From an uncultured Eubacteriales bacterium (GTDB taxonomy: Bacteria; Bacillota; Clostridia; Christensenellales; CAG-138): 64,000 nt of DNA. Location of the stretch: NCBI GenBank assembly GCA_900545265.1, contig UQYI01000006.1, forward strand, positions 1 to 64,000. Direction: 5' to 3'. Made by a program: the position numbers and the translations under genes. A model generated the notes under the pieces. The model had not been told where the DNA came from, did no database searches, and saw only the letters and a list, made by a program, of their open reading frames with translations. Each line of letters begins with the position of its first letter. Position 1 is the stretch's first letter. Positions 49,095-57,709 of the stretch are shown piece by piece.

Positions 49095-50024
49095 CTATCT
49101 TTTGCCCGTAATGCGGATACGGGGATCTATGAGCATATATACGAAATCCAGCACTACCTGCATGATGATGAACAGCGCCGCATAAAAAACGGTGGTGCCC
49201 AGCACCATGGTATAGTCGTGACTGTTGATGGAGTTGATGTAATAAAACCCGATGCCGGGGATGGCAAACATGCGCTCCGTTACAAAGGCGCCGGTGAACA
49301 CCCCCACCACACTGCCGGCAAAAATGGTCACGCAGGGCATGAGGGAGTTGCGCAGCACGTGGCGGGTGATGACCTGCCTTTCGGAAAGGCCCTTGGCTCG
49401 GGCGGTGAGCACATAGTCCTGATCCATGGTCTCCAGCATGCTGGCCTTTACATAGCGGGCATAGGTGGCAATGGTGCCGAAGGAAAGGACGATCACCGGC
49501 ATGACCAGGTGCTTGGGTTCTCCCCAGCCGGAGGAGGGCAGCCAGCCCAGATTCACGCTCAGCAGCAGCTGCAGCAGGGAGATGAGCACGAATACGGGCA
49601 CGGTAGTGCCCAGTATGGCAATGAACATGACCAGATAATCGGGCCATTTATTTTTGTTTAGGGCAGCCATAATGCCCATGAACACGCCGATCACCGTGCC
49701 GATAAGCAGGGCGATGCCCCCCACCAGACCGGAGATGGGGGAGGTGGAGGCAATGGTGCCGCTGACGGAGCGGCCGGCGTACAGCAAACTTTCACCCAGA
49801 TCCAGCCGGAGCAGGTTTTTCATATAGGTCAGGTACTGCTCAAACAGGGGCCTGTCCAGCCCATAGCGGGCATAAAAGGCCTGGCGGGTCTGCTCGGGCA
49901 GGGCCCGGGCCATGGTGGCCAGGGGATCGCCCGGAATGGCGCGCATGAGAAAGAAGGTGATCGTCACCACCACAAACAGGGTGAGGAACATATATCCCAC
50001 GCGCTTGAGGATGTATTTGCCCAT
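49095..50024 (-). CDS. oppB: Oligopeptide ABC transporter permease OppB/DppB
   Basis: A 309-residue permease with six membrane segments. It opens with MGKYILKRVGYMFLTLFVVVTITFF and has the EAA loop TARAKGLSERQVITRHVLRNSLMP. AAAGGAGC precedes ATG 50024; upstream frame extension crosses the attenuator hairpin and was rejected. It is separated from oppA by 93 bp containing a strong stem-loop, which should lower expression of the membrane genes relative to the binding protein. Confidence 0.95.
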   Translation of the reverse strand: MGKYILKRVGYMFLTLFVVVTITFFLMRAIPGDPLATMARALPEQTRQAFYARYGLDRPLFEQYLTYMKNLLRLDLGESLLYAGRSVSGTIASTSPISGLVGGIALLIGTVIGVFMGIMAALNKNKWPDYLVMFIAILGTTVPVFVLISLLQLLLSVNLGWLPSSGWGEPKHLVMPVIVLSFGTIATYARYVKASMLETMDQDYVLTARAKGLSERQVITRHVLRNSLMPCVTIFAGSVVGVFTGAFVTERMFAIPGIGFYYINSINSHDYTMVLGTTVFYAALFIIMQVVLDFVYMLIDPRIRITGKR

Positions 50025-50055
50025 AAAAAGGCTCCTTTCTTTGGGGACGCTGGGG

Positions 50056-50100
50056 TAAAAAGCGGGGGGCAGGCCCGGGGAAATCCACGGCCCGCCCCCC
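50056..50100 (-). terminator. Intercistronic attenuator between oppA and oppB
   Basis: On the minus strand GGGGGGCGGGCC pairs with GGCCTGCCCCCC (one G-T pair), followed by GC and TTTTT. The stem begins 17 bp after the oppA stop. Partial termination here would give an excess of the binding protein. Confidence 0.85.
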
Positions 50101-50117
50101 ACAGGAGGAATTAGTTT

Positions 50118-51860
50118 TTATTGGGGACGTTCGCCGGTAGACAGGCCCTTGTAACCGGTGATGCTGAAGGCCAGCTCGCCGTAGCCCTTTACATAGCTGC
50201 GGTAGAAGCTGTTGTTGGTAAAGGTCAGCACGGGGCAAACGGCACAGTCCTGACGCAGAAGGATATCCTCGGCCTTCTTATACATTTCCAGACGCTTGGT
50301 TTCGTCCTGCTCGGAAAGAGCGGCCTCTACCAGCTGGTCAAACTCGGCGTTGGCCCAGCCGGTCTGGATGGAGTCGTTGGCGGAGTTGAACAGGCTGAGC
50401 ATATCGTAGGGATCGTTGTAGTAAGCGCCCCAGGCCATGTAGCCAATCTGGAAGTTGCCCTTCTGCACGTTGTCATAGAAGATATCCCAGTTGTTGAAGC
50501 TGATCTCCATGTTCACGCCCAGAGTGGCTTTGTAAGACTGCTGCAGATATTCGCCGAAGGTGCGGAACCACTCATCGGTACCGGCCAGAGAGAAGGTGAC
50601 TTTCAGGGTGGCGGGGTCATTGCCCAGGCCCAGTTCTTCCATGCCCTTGAGCAGGTAATCCTTGGCGGTGAGGCCTTCCTTGGTCATCTCGTCGGTCATT
50701 TCCTGAATGGTCTGACCGGCATATTCGCGGAAGTTGGTCTCGCCTACGGAGATGGCGGGGCAGATCCAGCCATAAGTGGGCACGTTGGCGCCGCCGAAGC
50801 ACATGTCGTTGAGCTCTTCCCGATCCATGGCCAGGGTGAAGGCCTTGCGGATATTGGCGTTGGAGAAGATGGCATCCTTGGTGTTATAGAAGCTGTAAGC
50901 CAGGGTGGCGCTGGGAGTGATCTGGTACACCACATCGCTGTAGCTCATGAACTTGTCGATCCACTCGGCTTCGCTGGTGCTGCAGTAATCCAGCTCATAG
51001 CTTTCAAAGCCGTTGTAGATGGTGGTGGAGTCGGAAAGGATGGAAAGGTTTACAGTTTCCAGAGATACGTTTTCGGCGTTCCAGTAGTAGGGGTTCTTCT
51101 TGAGGACGATCTTGCTGTTGTGCACCCAGCTCTCCATCATGTAGGGGCCGTTGCCCATGGTGTATTCGGCCTCGGTGCCATACTTTTCACCGTACTTTTC
51201 CATTATGTCCTGCCGCTGGGGATAATAAATGGTGCCGGAGCACATCTCCAGGAAGGAAGCCATGGGATAAGCCAGCGTGATCTCCAGGGTCTTGTCGTCC
51301 AGAGCCTTTACGCCCAGTTCTTCAATGGAGGCGCCGTCCTTGATCTCCTTATAGCCCTTGACGGGGGTGAGGAAGAATTCGTTGGGGCAGCCGGTGGCGG
51401 GATCGGCGGAACGCCGCAGGGAGTATACATAATCCTGTGCGGTGACTTCCTGACCGTCGGCCCACTTGTTGTTCCCCAGGTGGAAGGTCCACACGGTGCC
51501 GTCAGCGCTGAGTTCCCAGGTCTGGGCATCGCCGGGAGCCATGTGGTATTCTCCGTCCTTCTCTTCCAGACGAACCAGACCCTCCATCACATTGTTGATG
51601 ACGGTGCCGGAATAAGTATCGGCATTCAGGGAGATGTCCATGGAAGTGGGGTCAGCCACCATGTAAGTGTTGTAATACTGGGCAACCGTTTGAGCGGCGG
51701 GATCCTTTGCCTCGTCGCCGGCGGGTTTCTGCTCGTCCTGGGTGGTCCCGGCGGTCTGCTTCTGGTCGTCTTTGGGGAGCTCGCCCTGCTGATTGTTGCT
51801 GCAGGCGGTCACGGCAAAAAGCATGGCCAAGGCCAAGAGAATACTCAGTGCCTTCTTCAT
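50118..51860 (-). CDS. oppA: Oligopeptide-binding lipoprotein OppA/DppA
   Basis: A 580-residue extracytoplasmic solute-binding protein (SBP family 5). The lipobox AVTAC (Cys20) is followed by an acidic/Gln-rich linker and the SBP5 core: QYYNTYMVADPTSMDISLN, GNNKWADGQEVTAQDYVYSLRR, IRKAFTLAMDREEL and, late, ANAEFDQLVEAALSEQDETKRLEMYKKAEDIL. AAGGAGG precedes ATG 51860. It is first in an operon of oppABCDF and probably tldDE. Its promoter carries a palindrome over the -10 region similar to that of the adjacent RpiR gene. The peptide specificity cannot be read from sequence. Confidence 0.96.
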   Translation of the reverse strand: MKKALSILLALAMLFAVTACSNNQQGELPKDDQKQTAGTTQDEQKPAGDEAKDPAAQTVAQYYNTYMVADPTSMDISLNADTYSGTVINNVMEGLVRLEEKDGEYHMAPGDAQTWELSADGTVWTFHLGNNKWADGQEVTAQDYVYSLRRSADPATGCPNEFFLTPVKGYKEIKDGASIEELGVKALDDKTLEITLAYPMASFLEMCSGTIYYPQRQDIMEKYGEKYGTEAEYTMGNGPYMMESWVHNSKIVLKKNPYYWNAENVSLETVNLSILSDSTTIYNGFESYELDYCSTSEAEWIDKFMSYSDVVYQITPSATLAYSFYNTKDAIFSNANIRKAFTLAMDREELNDMCFGGANVPTYGWICPAISVGETNFREYAGQTIQEMTDEMTKEGLTAKDYLLKGMEELGLGNDPATLKVTFSLAGTDEWFRTFGEYLQQSYKATLGVNMEISFNNWDIFYDNVQKGNFQIGYMAWGAYYNDPYDMLSLFNSANDSIQTGWANAEFDQLVEAALSEQDETKRLEMYKKAEDILLRQDCAVCPVLTFTNNSFYRSYVKGYGELAFSITGYKGLSTGERPQ

Positions 51861-51914
51861 CAGTGTGTTTCCTCCTTGTTTATTCACCGGATTTTTCCGG
51901 CTGTTTACAGGCAA

Positions 51915-51944
51915 AGTATAGCATATACTTTAGTTTTCAGTCAA
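51915..51944 (-). promoter_or_regulatory. oppA promoter with -10 palindrome
   Basis: TTGACT (51944-51939), an 18 bp spacer and TATACT (51920-51915). AGTATA-TGC-TATACT is a perfect inverted repeat over the -10. The rpiR promoter has the related TATAG-TAAATG-CTATA, so RpiR probably binds both. Confidence 0.68.
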
Positions 51945-52021
51945 TAACCACTCCATAATATATATAACTTTGCTAAAAAATAAGGGTTTTATGGTGAAAA
52001 ATAGAGATACAGGCGATGTAT

Positions 52022-52056
52022 AAATAAAAATCGGGCCCCGCAATGCAAGGCCCGTA
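52022..52056 (-). terminator. Terminator of rpiR
   Basis: CGGGCC/GGCCCG stem (52032-52037 with 52049-52054) followed on the minus strand by ATTTTTATTTA. Confidence 0.75.
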
Positions 52057-52065
52057 TCATTTATT

Positions 52066-52965
52066 TTACAGATTTATGGCGGATCCGCCTTGTTCCGCGT
52101 CGGAGCTTTCCAGCAGCTGGTGAAAAGCGGTCTTTTCTTCCAGACCGCTGCAGCGGGAAACCCCCAGCCGGATATTTACGGCAGAACAGAGCAGGTTGAC
52201 CAGCATCATGGGGGCGCCCATGGTGTTCAAAAACATCCGGGTCTGGGTGGGGGCATACAGCACCAGATCGCTGAAGGGACATACGGGGGAACGATCCGTA
52301 TCCGTCATGGAAAGAATCTTCAGTCCTTTGCCGTGGGCGTATTCCAACAGCTTGGTGGTCACACGGAAATAGTCCGGGAAGGAGACACCGAAAACCAGCG
52401 TCCCGGGCGTCAGCAGGGGCAGAGCCCGGTGAATGCTTTCATCCAGCTCCGTATTTACGCAAATCACACCCCGGCCCACTACGGAGAGCATGGTGGCCAG
52501 ACCGTCGCAGGCGATCAGGGAGACGCCTCGTCCGCAGAGCACGATCCTTTCCGCTTCCAGGATCATATCGGCCGCCAGAAGCATATCTCCCAGGCGAAGC
52601 TGGCGGAAGAATACCTCCGTGAGCTTTTTTTCTTCCAGGCAGATATCCTGAAGCAGCGCTTCGGTATTGCTCAACTCATAGCCGGGGATGCGGGGGGTAT
52701 TGTATTCCACATCCAGATGGCGGGTGTATTCCAGCTGACGGGCGGCGTATTTGCGAAATTCATATTTCAAATCGCTGAAGCTGGAAAAGCCCAGCAGCGC
52801 ACAGGTTTTCAGTACGGTCATTTCCGTGACGCCGGAATCCCGGGCTACCTCTTTCAGCGTGACATAGGACATGCGCTCCACATCCTCCAGCATATAGTTG
52901 GCCACGTCCCGCTGCTTCCGGGTCAGATAGGGGTACTTCTCTTTTATCTTGTCTACGATCCCCAT
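52066..52965 (-). CDS. MurR/RpiR family transcriptional regulator
   Basis: A 299-residue regulator with an N-terminal RpiR helix-turn-helix (LTRKQRDVANYMLEDVERMSYVTLKEVARDSGVTEMTVLKTCALLGFSSFSDLKYEFRK) and a C-terminal SIS domain (about 110-250: RIVLCGRGVSLIACDGLATML, TLVFGVSFPDY) that usually senses a sugar phosphate such as MurNAc-6-phosphate. The ATG at 52965 with AAGGAG seven bases upstream was preferred to the ATG six codons earlier. It lies 206 bp upstream of oppA in the same direction with its own promoter and terminator. It may link wall-sugar status to peptide import (inference). Confidence 0.92.
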   Translation of the reverse strand: MGIVDKIKEKYPYLTRKQRDVANYMLEDVERMSYVTLKEVARDSGVTEMTVLKTCALLGFSSFSDLKYEFRKYAARQLEYTRHLDVEYNTPRIPGYELSNTEALLQDICLEEKKLTEVFFRQLRLGDMLLAADMILEAERIVLCGRGVSLIACDGLATMLSVVGRGVICVNTELDESIHRALPLLTPGTLVFGVSFPDYFRVTTKLLEYAHGKGLKILSMTDTDRSPVCPFSDLVLYAPTQTRMFLNTMGAPMMLVNLLCSAVNIRLGVSRCSGLEEKTAFHQLLESSDAEQGGSAINL

Positions 52966-52997
52966 GAATGCTCCTTGCTGCATGTATTTGCTTTTTG

Positions 52998-53026
52998 ATT
53001 ATAGCATTTACTATAAAGTTTGGCAA
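52998..53026 (-). promoter_or_regulatory. rpiR promoter
   Basis: TTGCCA (53026-53021), 17 bp spacer, TATAAT (53003-52998). The -10 region is overlapped by TATAG-TAAATG-CTATA, like the palindrome in the oppA promoter. Confidence 0.7.
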
Positions 53027-53146
53027 GAAGTGCGTAAGGGAACTGCTTTCCGGCGTTTTTCATATAAAGGCCGGCGGGGGGAGAGCTTTGTTTTCCGATT
53101 TATAGATAGTGAGAGCGGGGATCTGGCAACGTATCCGAACCGCCGC

Positions 53147-53181
53147 AAAAAAGCCCGCCGGAGAGCCGGCGGGCCGTTTTT
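53147..53181 (-). terminator. Terminator of the leuS-mscS operon
   Basis: Perfect 9 bp stem GCCCGCCGG/CCGGCGGGC (53153-53174) followed on the minus strand by TTTTTT, 8 bp after the mscS stop. Confidence 0.88.
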
Positions 53182-53188
53182 CTGAGGA

Positions 53189-53986
53189 TCAGGAAGGGCG
53201 TATGGTAACGGTGGGGTAGGGGATGGAAAGCCCCTTTTCCTCCAGCAGGGCCTTGCTTCTGGCCTGTATGTCATAATACAGGGTCCAGTAGTCGCTGTTT
53301 TTTACCCATACCTGCAACACAAAGTCCATGGAGGAATCCCGGTAGGTCTTAAAGGCTGCAAAAGGCCCGGGATCCTTCAAAGCCAGGGGGCTTGCTTCCG
53401 CCAGCTCCAGCAGGGCGGAAACGGCCTTGTCCACCGGGGTATCATAGGCCAGGGAGAAGGTGAGCACCAGTCGCCGCTTTTCCTTCAAAGAAAGGTTTTT
53501 GAGCGCGGAATTGCTCAGCGTGGCGTTGGGGATGACCACGGTGCTGTTGTCAAAGGTGGTCAGGGTGGTATAGAAGACGGACATGGCCTCTACCGTGCCT
53601 TCCGTATCCCCGCTGACGATATAATCCCCCACCCGGAAGGGGTGGAACAGCAGCAGCATGATGCCTCCGGCAAAGTTGCTCAGACTCCCCTGCAAAGCCA
53701 GGCCGATGGCCAGCCCGCAGCTGCCCAGCAGCGTTACGATGGAGGCCATGGGCACGCCCATGATGTTCACAGCGATGATAATGACCACCGCCTTGAGGGC
53801 TATGGACAGAAAGCTGTGGAGGAAGCTTTGGGCTTCCGGATCCATCTTTACCAGATGCTGCTTTTTCAGCCGCCCGGAAAGGACGCTGCAAAGCTTCAGC
53901 CCTACGCCCAGCACCAGCAGCCCCAGCACCAGATTTTTTCCGGTCTGCAGGGCAAAGAGCTTGACGCTATCCCACAGGCTGTCCAT
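53189..53986 (-). CDS. Small-conductance mechanosensitive channel (MscS family)
   Basis: A 265-residue three-segment channel subunit that opens under membrane tension to release solutes. TM1 lies near 18-36 and TM2 near 58-78. TM3 has the pore helix with small residues (ASIVTLLGSCGLAIGLALQGSLSNFAGGIMLL), followed by the beta domain PFRVGDYIVSGDTEGTVEAMSVFYTTLTTFDNSTVVIPNATLSNSALKN. The alpha/beta C-terminal part is complete. Its ATG overlaps the leuS stop by one base, so the two are co-transcribed. A terminator follows at once. Confidence 0.95.
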   Translation of the reverse strand: MDSLWDSVKLFALQTGKNLVLGLLVLGVGLKLCSVLSGRLKKQHLVKMDPEAQSFLHSFLSIALKAVVIIIAVNIMGVPMASIVTLLGSCGLAIGLALQGSLSNFAGGIMLLLFHPFRVGDYIVSGDTEGTVEAMSVFYTTLTTFDNSTVVIPNATLSNSALKNLSLKEKRRLVLTFSLAYDTPVDKAVSALLELAEASPLALKDPGPFAAFKTYRDSSMDFVLQVWVKNSDYWTLYYDIQARSKALLEEKGLSIPYPTVTIRPS

Positions 53987-56394
53987 CAGTTGGCCACCAC
54001 GTTGACCACGTTCTTTACCACGATGACCTTGCGCACGGTTTTCCCGGTGATAAAGGGCGCCAGTTCAGGGGCGCTGAGAGCGGTCTTTTCCACCTCTTCT
54101 TTGGAAGCGGCGGCAGGCATCTTGATCCGGCAGCGGATCTTGCCGTTGACCTGCACCCCATACTCCACTTCATCGGCCACCAGAGCGTTTTCGTCATAGA
54201 CGGGCCAGGGCGCGTGATGCAGGGGCTGCTCATAGCCCAGGATCTCATTGAGCTCCTCACAGATATGGGGGGCTACGGGATCCAGCAGCAGCAGCAGGGT
54301 GCGGAACTCTTCCCGGGTGATGCTGCCCTTGGCATAGAAATCGTTGACCAGGGCCATCATGGCGGCAATGGCGGTGTTGAACTTCATCCGCTCAAAGTCC
54401 TCAGTGACCTTCTTGATGCAGGCGTGCACCTTGGGCCGCATATCGGCGGTCTCGCCCTGTCCCTGAAGCATATCCTGCAGGCGCCATACCCGATCCAGGA
54501 ACTTCCGGCAGCCTCTGGCGCCGGCGGTGCTCCAGGGAATGGGCTGGTCAAAGGCGCCCATGAACATTTCATAGGTGCGGAAGGCATCGGCCCCTGCTTC
54601 TTTAACGATATCGTCCGGGTTCACCACGTTCCCCCGGGACTTGCTCATCTTTTCGCCGTTCTCTCCCAGCACCATGCCGTGGCTGGTGCGCTTTTTATAG
54701 GGCTCCCGGTAAGGCACTACGCCGCAGTCATAGAGGAACTGGTTCCAGAAGCGGGAATAGAGAAGGTGCAGGGTGGTGTGCTCCATGCCGCCGTTGTACC
54801 AGTCTACGGGCATCCAGTATTTCAGGGCCTCCGGGGAAGCCAGGCACTGGTCGTTGTGCGGATCGCAGTAGCGGAGGAAGTACCAGCTGGAACCGGCCCA
54901 GTTGGGCATGGTGTCCGTTTCACGGGTGGCGGGGCCACCGCAATGGGGGCAGGTGGTCCGGATCCAGTCCGTAGCCCGGATCAGAGCGGAAGAGCCGTCG
55001 TCACCGGGGGTAAAGTCTGCGATCTCGGGCAGCAGCAGGGGCAGCTGCTCCGTGGGGAGGGGTACCCAGCCGCACTTATCGCAATGGACCAGGGGGATAG
55101 GCTCGCCCCAGTACCGCTGGCGGGTAAATACCCAGTCCCGAAGCTTATAGTTCACCCGGCGCTTGCCGATCCCTTTTTCTTCCAGGAATTTGATCATGGC
55201 GGGGATGGCCTCGCTGACCTCCATGCCGTTGAGGAAGCCGGAGTTCACCAGCTTGCCCTTGTGACAGTCGGTAAAGGCCGCTTCCTGCACGTTGCCGCCG
55301 GCCACCACTTCGATGATGGGCAGATCAAACTTTTTGGCAAACTCCCAGTCCCGCTCATCGTGGCCGGGCACGGCCATGATGGCGCCTGTGCCGTAACTCA
55401 TGAGCACATAGTCAGAGACGAACACGGGGATATGCACGCCGTTAACGGGGTTGACGGCTTCAATACCCTCCAGCCGCACGCCGGTCTTGTCCTTGTTCAG
55501 CTCGCTCCGCTCAAAATCGCTCTTCCGGGCGGCGGCTTGCCGGTAGGCGGCTACTGCGGCATAGTTGGCAATGGCGTCTTTATGCTTTTCGATAAGGGGG
55601 TGCTCCGGGGAAATGACCATATAGGTCACGCCGAACATGGTATCCGGCCGGGTGGTGAAGATCTCTACGGAATCCTCCACGCCGCTCAGGCGGAAGGTGG
55701 CCTGGGCTCCCTCGCTGCGGCCGATCCAGTTGCGCTGCTGGGTCTTGACCCGGTCGATGAAGTCCACGTCGTTGAGTCCGTCGATAAGGGAATCGGCATA
55801 TGCGGTGATCTTGAGCATCCACTGGGAGCGGATCTTCTGGATAACGGGGGCCCCGCAGCGCTCACAGCAGCCGTCCACCACCTCTTCGTTGGCCAGGCCC
55901 ACCTTGCAGCTGGTACAGAAATTGATGGGGATCTCAGCCTTATAGGCCAGCCCCTTTTCAAAGAACTTCAAAAAGATCCACTGGGTCCACTTGTAATAGG
56001 CCGGATCGGTGGTATCCACCTCTCGGTCATAATCAAAGGAGAAACCCAGCCGCTGGAGCTGCCCGCGGAAACGGGCAATGTTCTGCTTGGTAACGATGGC
56101 AGGATGGATGCCCGTTTTGATGGCGTAATTTTCGGTGGGCAGGCCAAAGGCATCCCAGCCGATGGGGAACAGAACGTTGTAGCCCTCCATGCGCCGTTTA
56201 CGGGCGATGATATCCATGGCGGTGTAAGGCCGGGGATGGCCCACGTGCAGCCCCTGTCCGGAAGGGTAGGGGAACTCCAGCAGCCCGTAAAACTTGGGCT
56301 TGGAGTGGTCTTCACCGGTGTGGAAGGCCTTCTGCTCGTTCCACTTCTGCTGCCATTTCGGCTCTATGATCTGCGGATCGTAAGTCTGTGCCAT
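53986..56394 (-). CDS. leuS: Leucyl-tRNA synthetase
   Basis: An 802-residue class I synthetase. The HIGH motif appears as HVGHPRPYTAMDI (the usual HPEGYTATDI reads HPRPYTAMDI), then WDAFGLPTENYAI, zinc-binding CTSC/CERC in the ZN-1 domain, an editing (CP1) domain (about 220-410, with GTGAIMAVPGHDERD), a second cysteine cluster (CDKCGWV, CPHCGG) and the KMSKSRGNVVNPDDIV loop. ATG 56394 has GGAGAG before it. The leader is only about 60 nt, too short for a T-box riboswitch, so expression is probably constitutive from a TTGACA/TATTGT promoter. Confidence 0.97.
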   Translation of the reverse strand: MAQTYDPQIIEPKWQQKWNEQKAFHTGEDHSKPKFYGLLEFPYPSGQGLHVGHPRPYTAMDIIARKRRMEGYNVLFPIGWDAFGLPTENYAIKTGIHPAIVTKQNIARFRGQLQRLGFSFDYDREVDTTDPAYYKWTQWIFLKFFEKGLAYKAEIPINFCTSCKVGLANEEVVDGCCERCGAPVIQKIRSQWMLKITAYADSLIDGLNDVDFIDRVKTQQRNWIGRSEGAQATFRLSGVEDSVEIFTTRPDTMFGVTYMVISPEHPLIEKHKDAIANYAAVAAYRQAAARKSDFERSELNKDKTGVRLEGIEAVNPVNGVHIPVFVSDYVLMSYGTGAIMAVPGHDERDWEFAKKFDLPIIEVVAGGNVQEAAFTDCHKGKLVNSGFLNGMEVSEAIPAMIKFLEEKGIGKRRVNYKLRDWVFTRQRYWGEPIPLVHCDKCGWVPLPTEQLPLLLPEIADFTPGDDGSSALIRATDWIRTTCPHCGGPATRETDTMPNWAGSSWYFLRYCDPHNDQCLASPEALKYWMPVDWYNGGMEHTTLHLLYSRFWNQFLYDCGVVPYREPYKKRTSHGMVLGENGEKMSKSRGNVVNPDDIVKEAGADAFRTYEMFMGAFDQPIPWSTAGARGCRKFLDRVWRLQDMLQGQGETADMRPKVHACIKKVTEDFERMKFNTAIAAMMALVNDFYAKGSITREEFRTLLLLLDPVAPHICEELNEILGYEQPLHHAPWPVYDENALVADEVEYGVQVNGKIRCRIKMPAAASKEEVEKTALSAPELAPFITGKTVRKVIVVKNVVNVVAN

Positions 56395-56458
56395 AATCTC
56401 TCCTCTTTCGTGTATATGTTGTGAAAAGCAAGCTCTTTCGCTATTCTTACAATCTTAT

Positions 56459-56487
56459 ACAATAGCCTGTTTCGGCCTGTTTGTCAA
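56459..56487 (-). promoter_or_regulatory. leuS promoter
   Basis: TTGACA (56487-56482), 17 bp spacer, TATTGT (56464-56459). The spacer contains a GGCCGAAACAGGC stretch. The downstream leader before leuS is about 60 nt. Confidence 0.75.
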
Positions 56488-56649
56488 CGTTTTCGCCGGG
56501 AAGGATATGCCGGATCCCGCTGTTGCAGCATAAACGCTTCCCGACAAAATCGCCAAACCCGCCGGCGGCAGGAAAGACGTATCCATCCCCGGCACGCATA
56601 TACACCAAAGAAGAAGGGCGGTGATCCCCGCAGCCCCTGCGGGGGGCGC

Positions 56650-57474
56650 TTATTCCGTGCGGATGCGCACCGTCAGAGTCAGCGTGCCGCCGTCACGCTG
56701 CTCTTCCAGAGAGGTTTCCATGCCCGCCTCCCGCAGCTGCTCCAAAGATGCTTTCAGCCCGTTGAGAAACAGCCGGGTATCCTTGCTCAGCCGCAGGATC
56801 CGCAGGGGCCGGGGCTGTTCCTCCTGCAGCCGGGCGGCGATGTATGCCTCCGTTTCCCGCACGGTCAGGTTCCGCTTCTGTATCTGCTCCAGGCAGGCAA
56901 GGCGCTGCTCCTCCTCCGGCAGGGCCAGCAGGCACCGGGCGTGGCGTTCGCTGAGCCCTGCCTCCAGGCATTTTTCCCGCAGGGCGGGGGAGAGCTTCAG
57001 CAGCCGCAGCTTGTTGGAAAGGAATGACTGGCTTTTGCCCAGGCGGCGGCTGAGGGTTTCCTGACTCAAACCCTGGCTGATCAGCAGGGCCTGATAACTT
57101 TGGGCTTCCTCCACATAGTTCAGATCCGCCCGCTGGATGTTTTCAATCAGGGCCATAAGGGCGCTTTTTTCTTCCCCTACGTTTTCTATGACGCAGGGGA
57201 TCTCCTTCATTCCCAGCAGACGGCAGGCGCGCAGCCGTCTTTCCCCGCTGATAAGCTCATAGCCTCCCGCCGCCTGGCGGACGGTCAGGGGTTGGATGAG
57301 ACCCACCTGGGCGATGCTGATCATCAGCTCCTTGAGCTTTTCTTCATCAAAGATGCGCCGGGGCTGGTTGGGATTGGGCACGATCTGCTCTGCGGGGATG
57401 AGCAGCAGGCTCCGGGTCATATCCCGCTTGGGGGGCACGCTCCAAAGCCCCTGCTGAAAGGAATAGTTCTGCAT
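56650..57474 (-). CDS. noc: Noc-type ParB-family nucleoid occlusion protein
   Basis: A 274-residue ParB-like CTPase: NPNQPRRIFDEEKL, CTP-binding GERRLRACR and ENIQRADLNYVEEAQSY, and a helix-turn-helix region LGKSQSFLSNKLRLLKL-ERHARCLLAL. At four positions reported to switch binding from parS to the Noc site it carries Gln (KSQS), Lys (NKLRLL), Lys (LLKL) and Arg (ERHAR), the Noc set, while the parB at 19621 has the ParB state. Noc keeps the division septum off the nucleoid. In Bacillus noc sits beside rsmG; here it is about 36 kb from parAB. A TTTTCCCGG-AAAAA stretch near 57540 resembles half of a Noc site. Confidence 0.85.
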   Translation of the reverse strand: MQNYSFQQGLWSVPPKRDMTRSLLLIPAEQIVPNPNQPRRIFDEEKLKELMISIAQVGLIQPLTVRQAAGGYELISGERRLRACRLLGMKEIPCVIENVGEEKSALMALIENIQRADLNYVEEAQSYQALLISQGLSQETLSRRLGKSQSFLSNKLRLLKLSPALREKCLEAGLSERHARCLLALPEEEQRLACLEQIQKRNLTVRETEAYIAARLQEEQPRPLRILRLSKDTRLFLNGLKASLEQLREAGMETSLEEQRDGGTLTLTVRIRTE

Positions 57475-57651
57475 ATATCCGCTCCCTTTTTACAAAATGA
57501 AGAGGGCTGCTTTTCAGGGAGAAGGGTGATTCGGGGCCCTTTTCCCGGAAAAATGTCCCCGTGCCCATACCATAGCTTCTTTTGGACGGAGGGAAAAGGG
57601 TTTCCCCAAAGGTCGATGAAATATACCTGTAAAATCCATGAATTTGCCCCG

Positions 57652-57679
57652 TTGCATTTTGTGTCGGCTGTGCTATAAT
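57652..57679 (+). promoter_or_regulatory. Ferredoxin gene promoter
   Basis: TTGCAT (57652-57657), 16 bp spacer, TATAAT (57674-57679), 31 bp before the start of the ferredoxin gene. Confidence 0.72.
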
Positions 57680-57709
57680 GGGAATGAAATTTTACAGGAG
57701 GTAGCGAAC

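Noticed and set aside
56395..56460. T-box riboswitch upstream of leuS
   Set aside because: The leader after the promoter is about 60 nt and lacks a specifier stem or T-box sequence.
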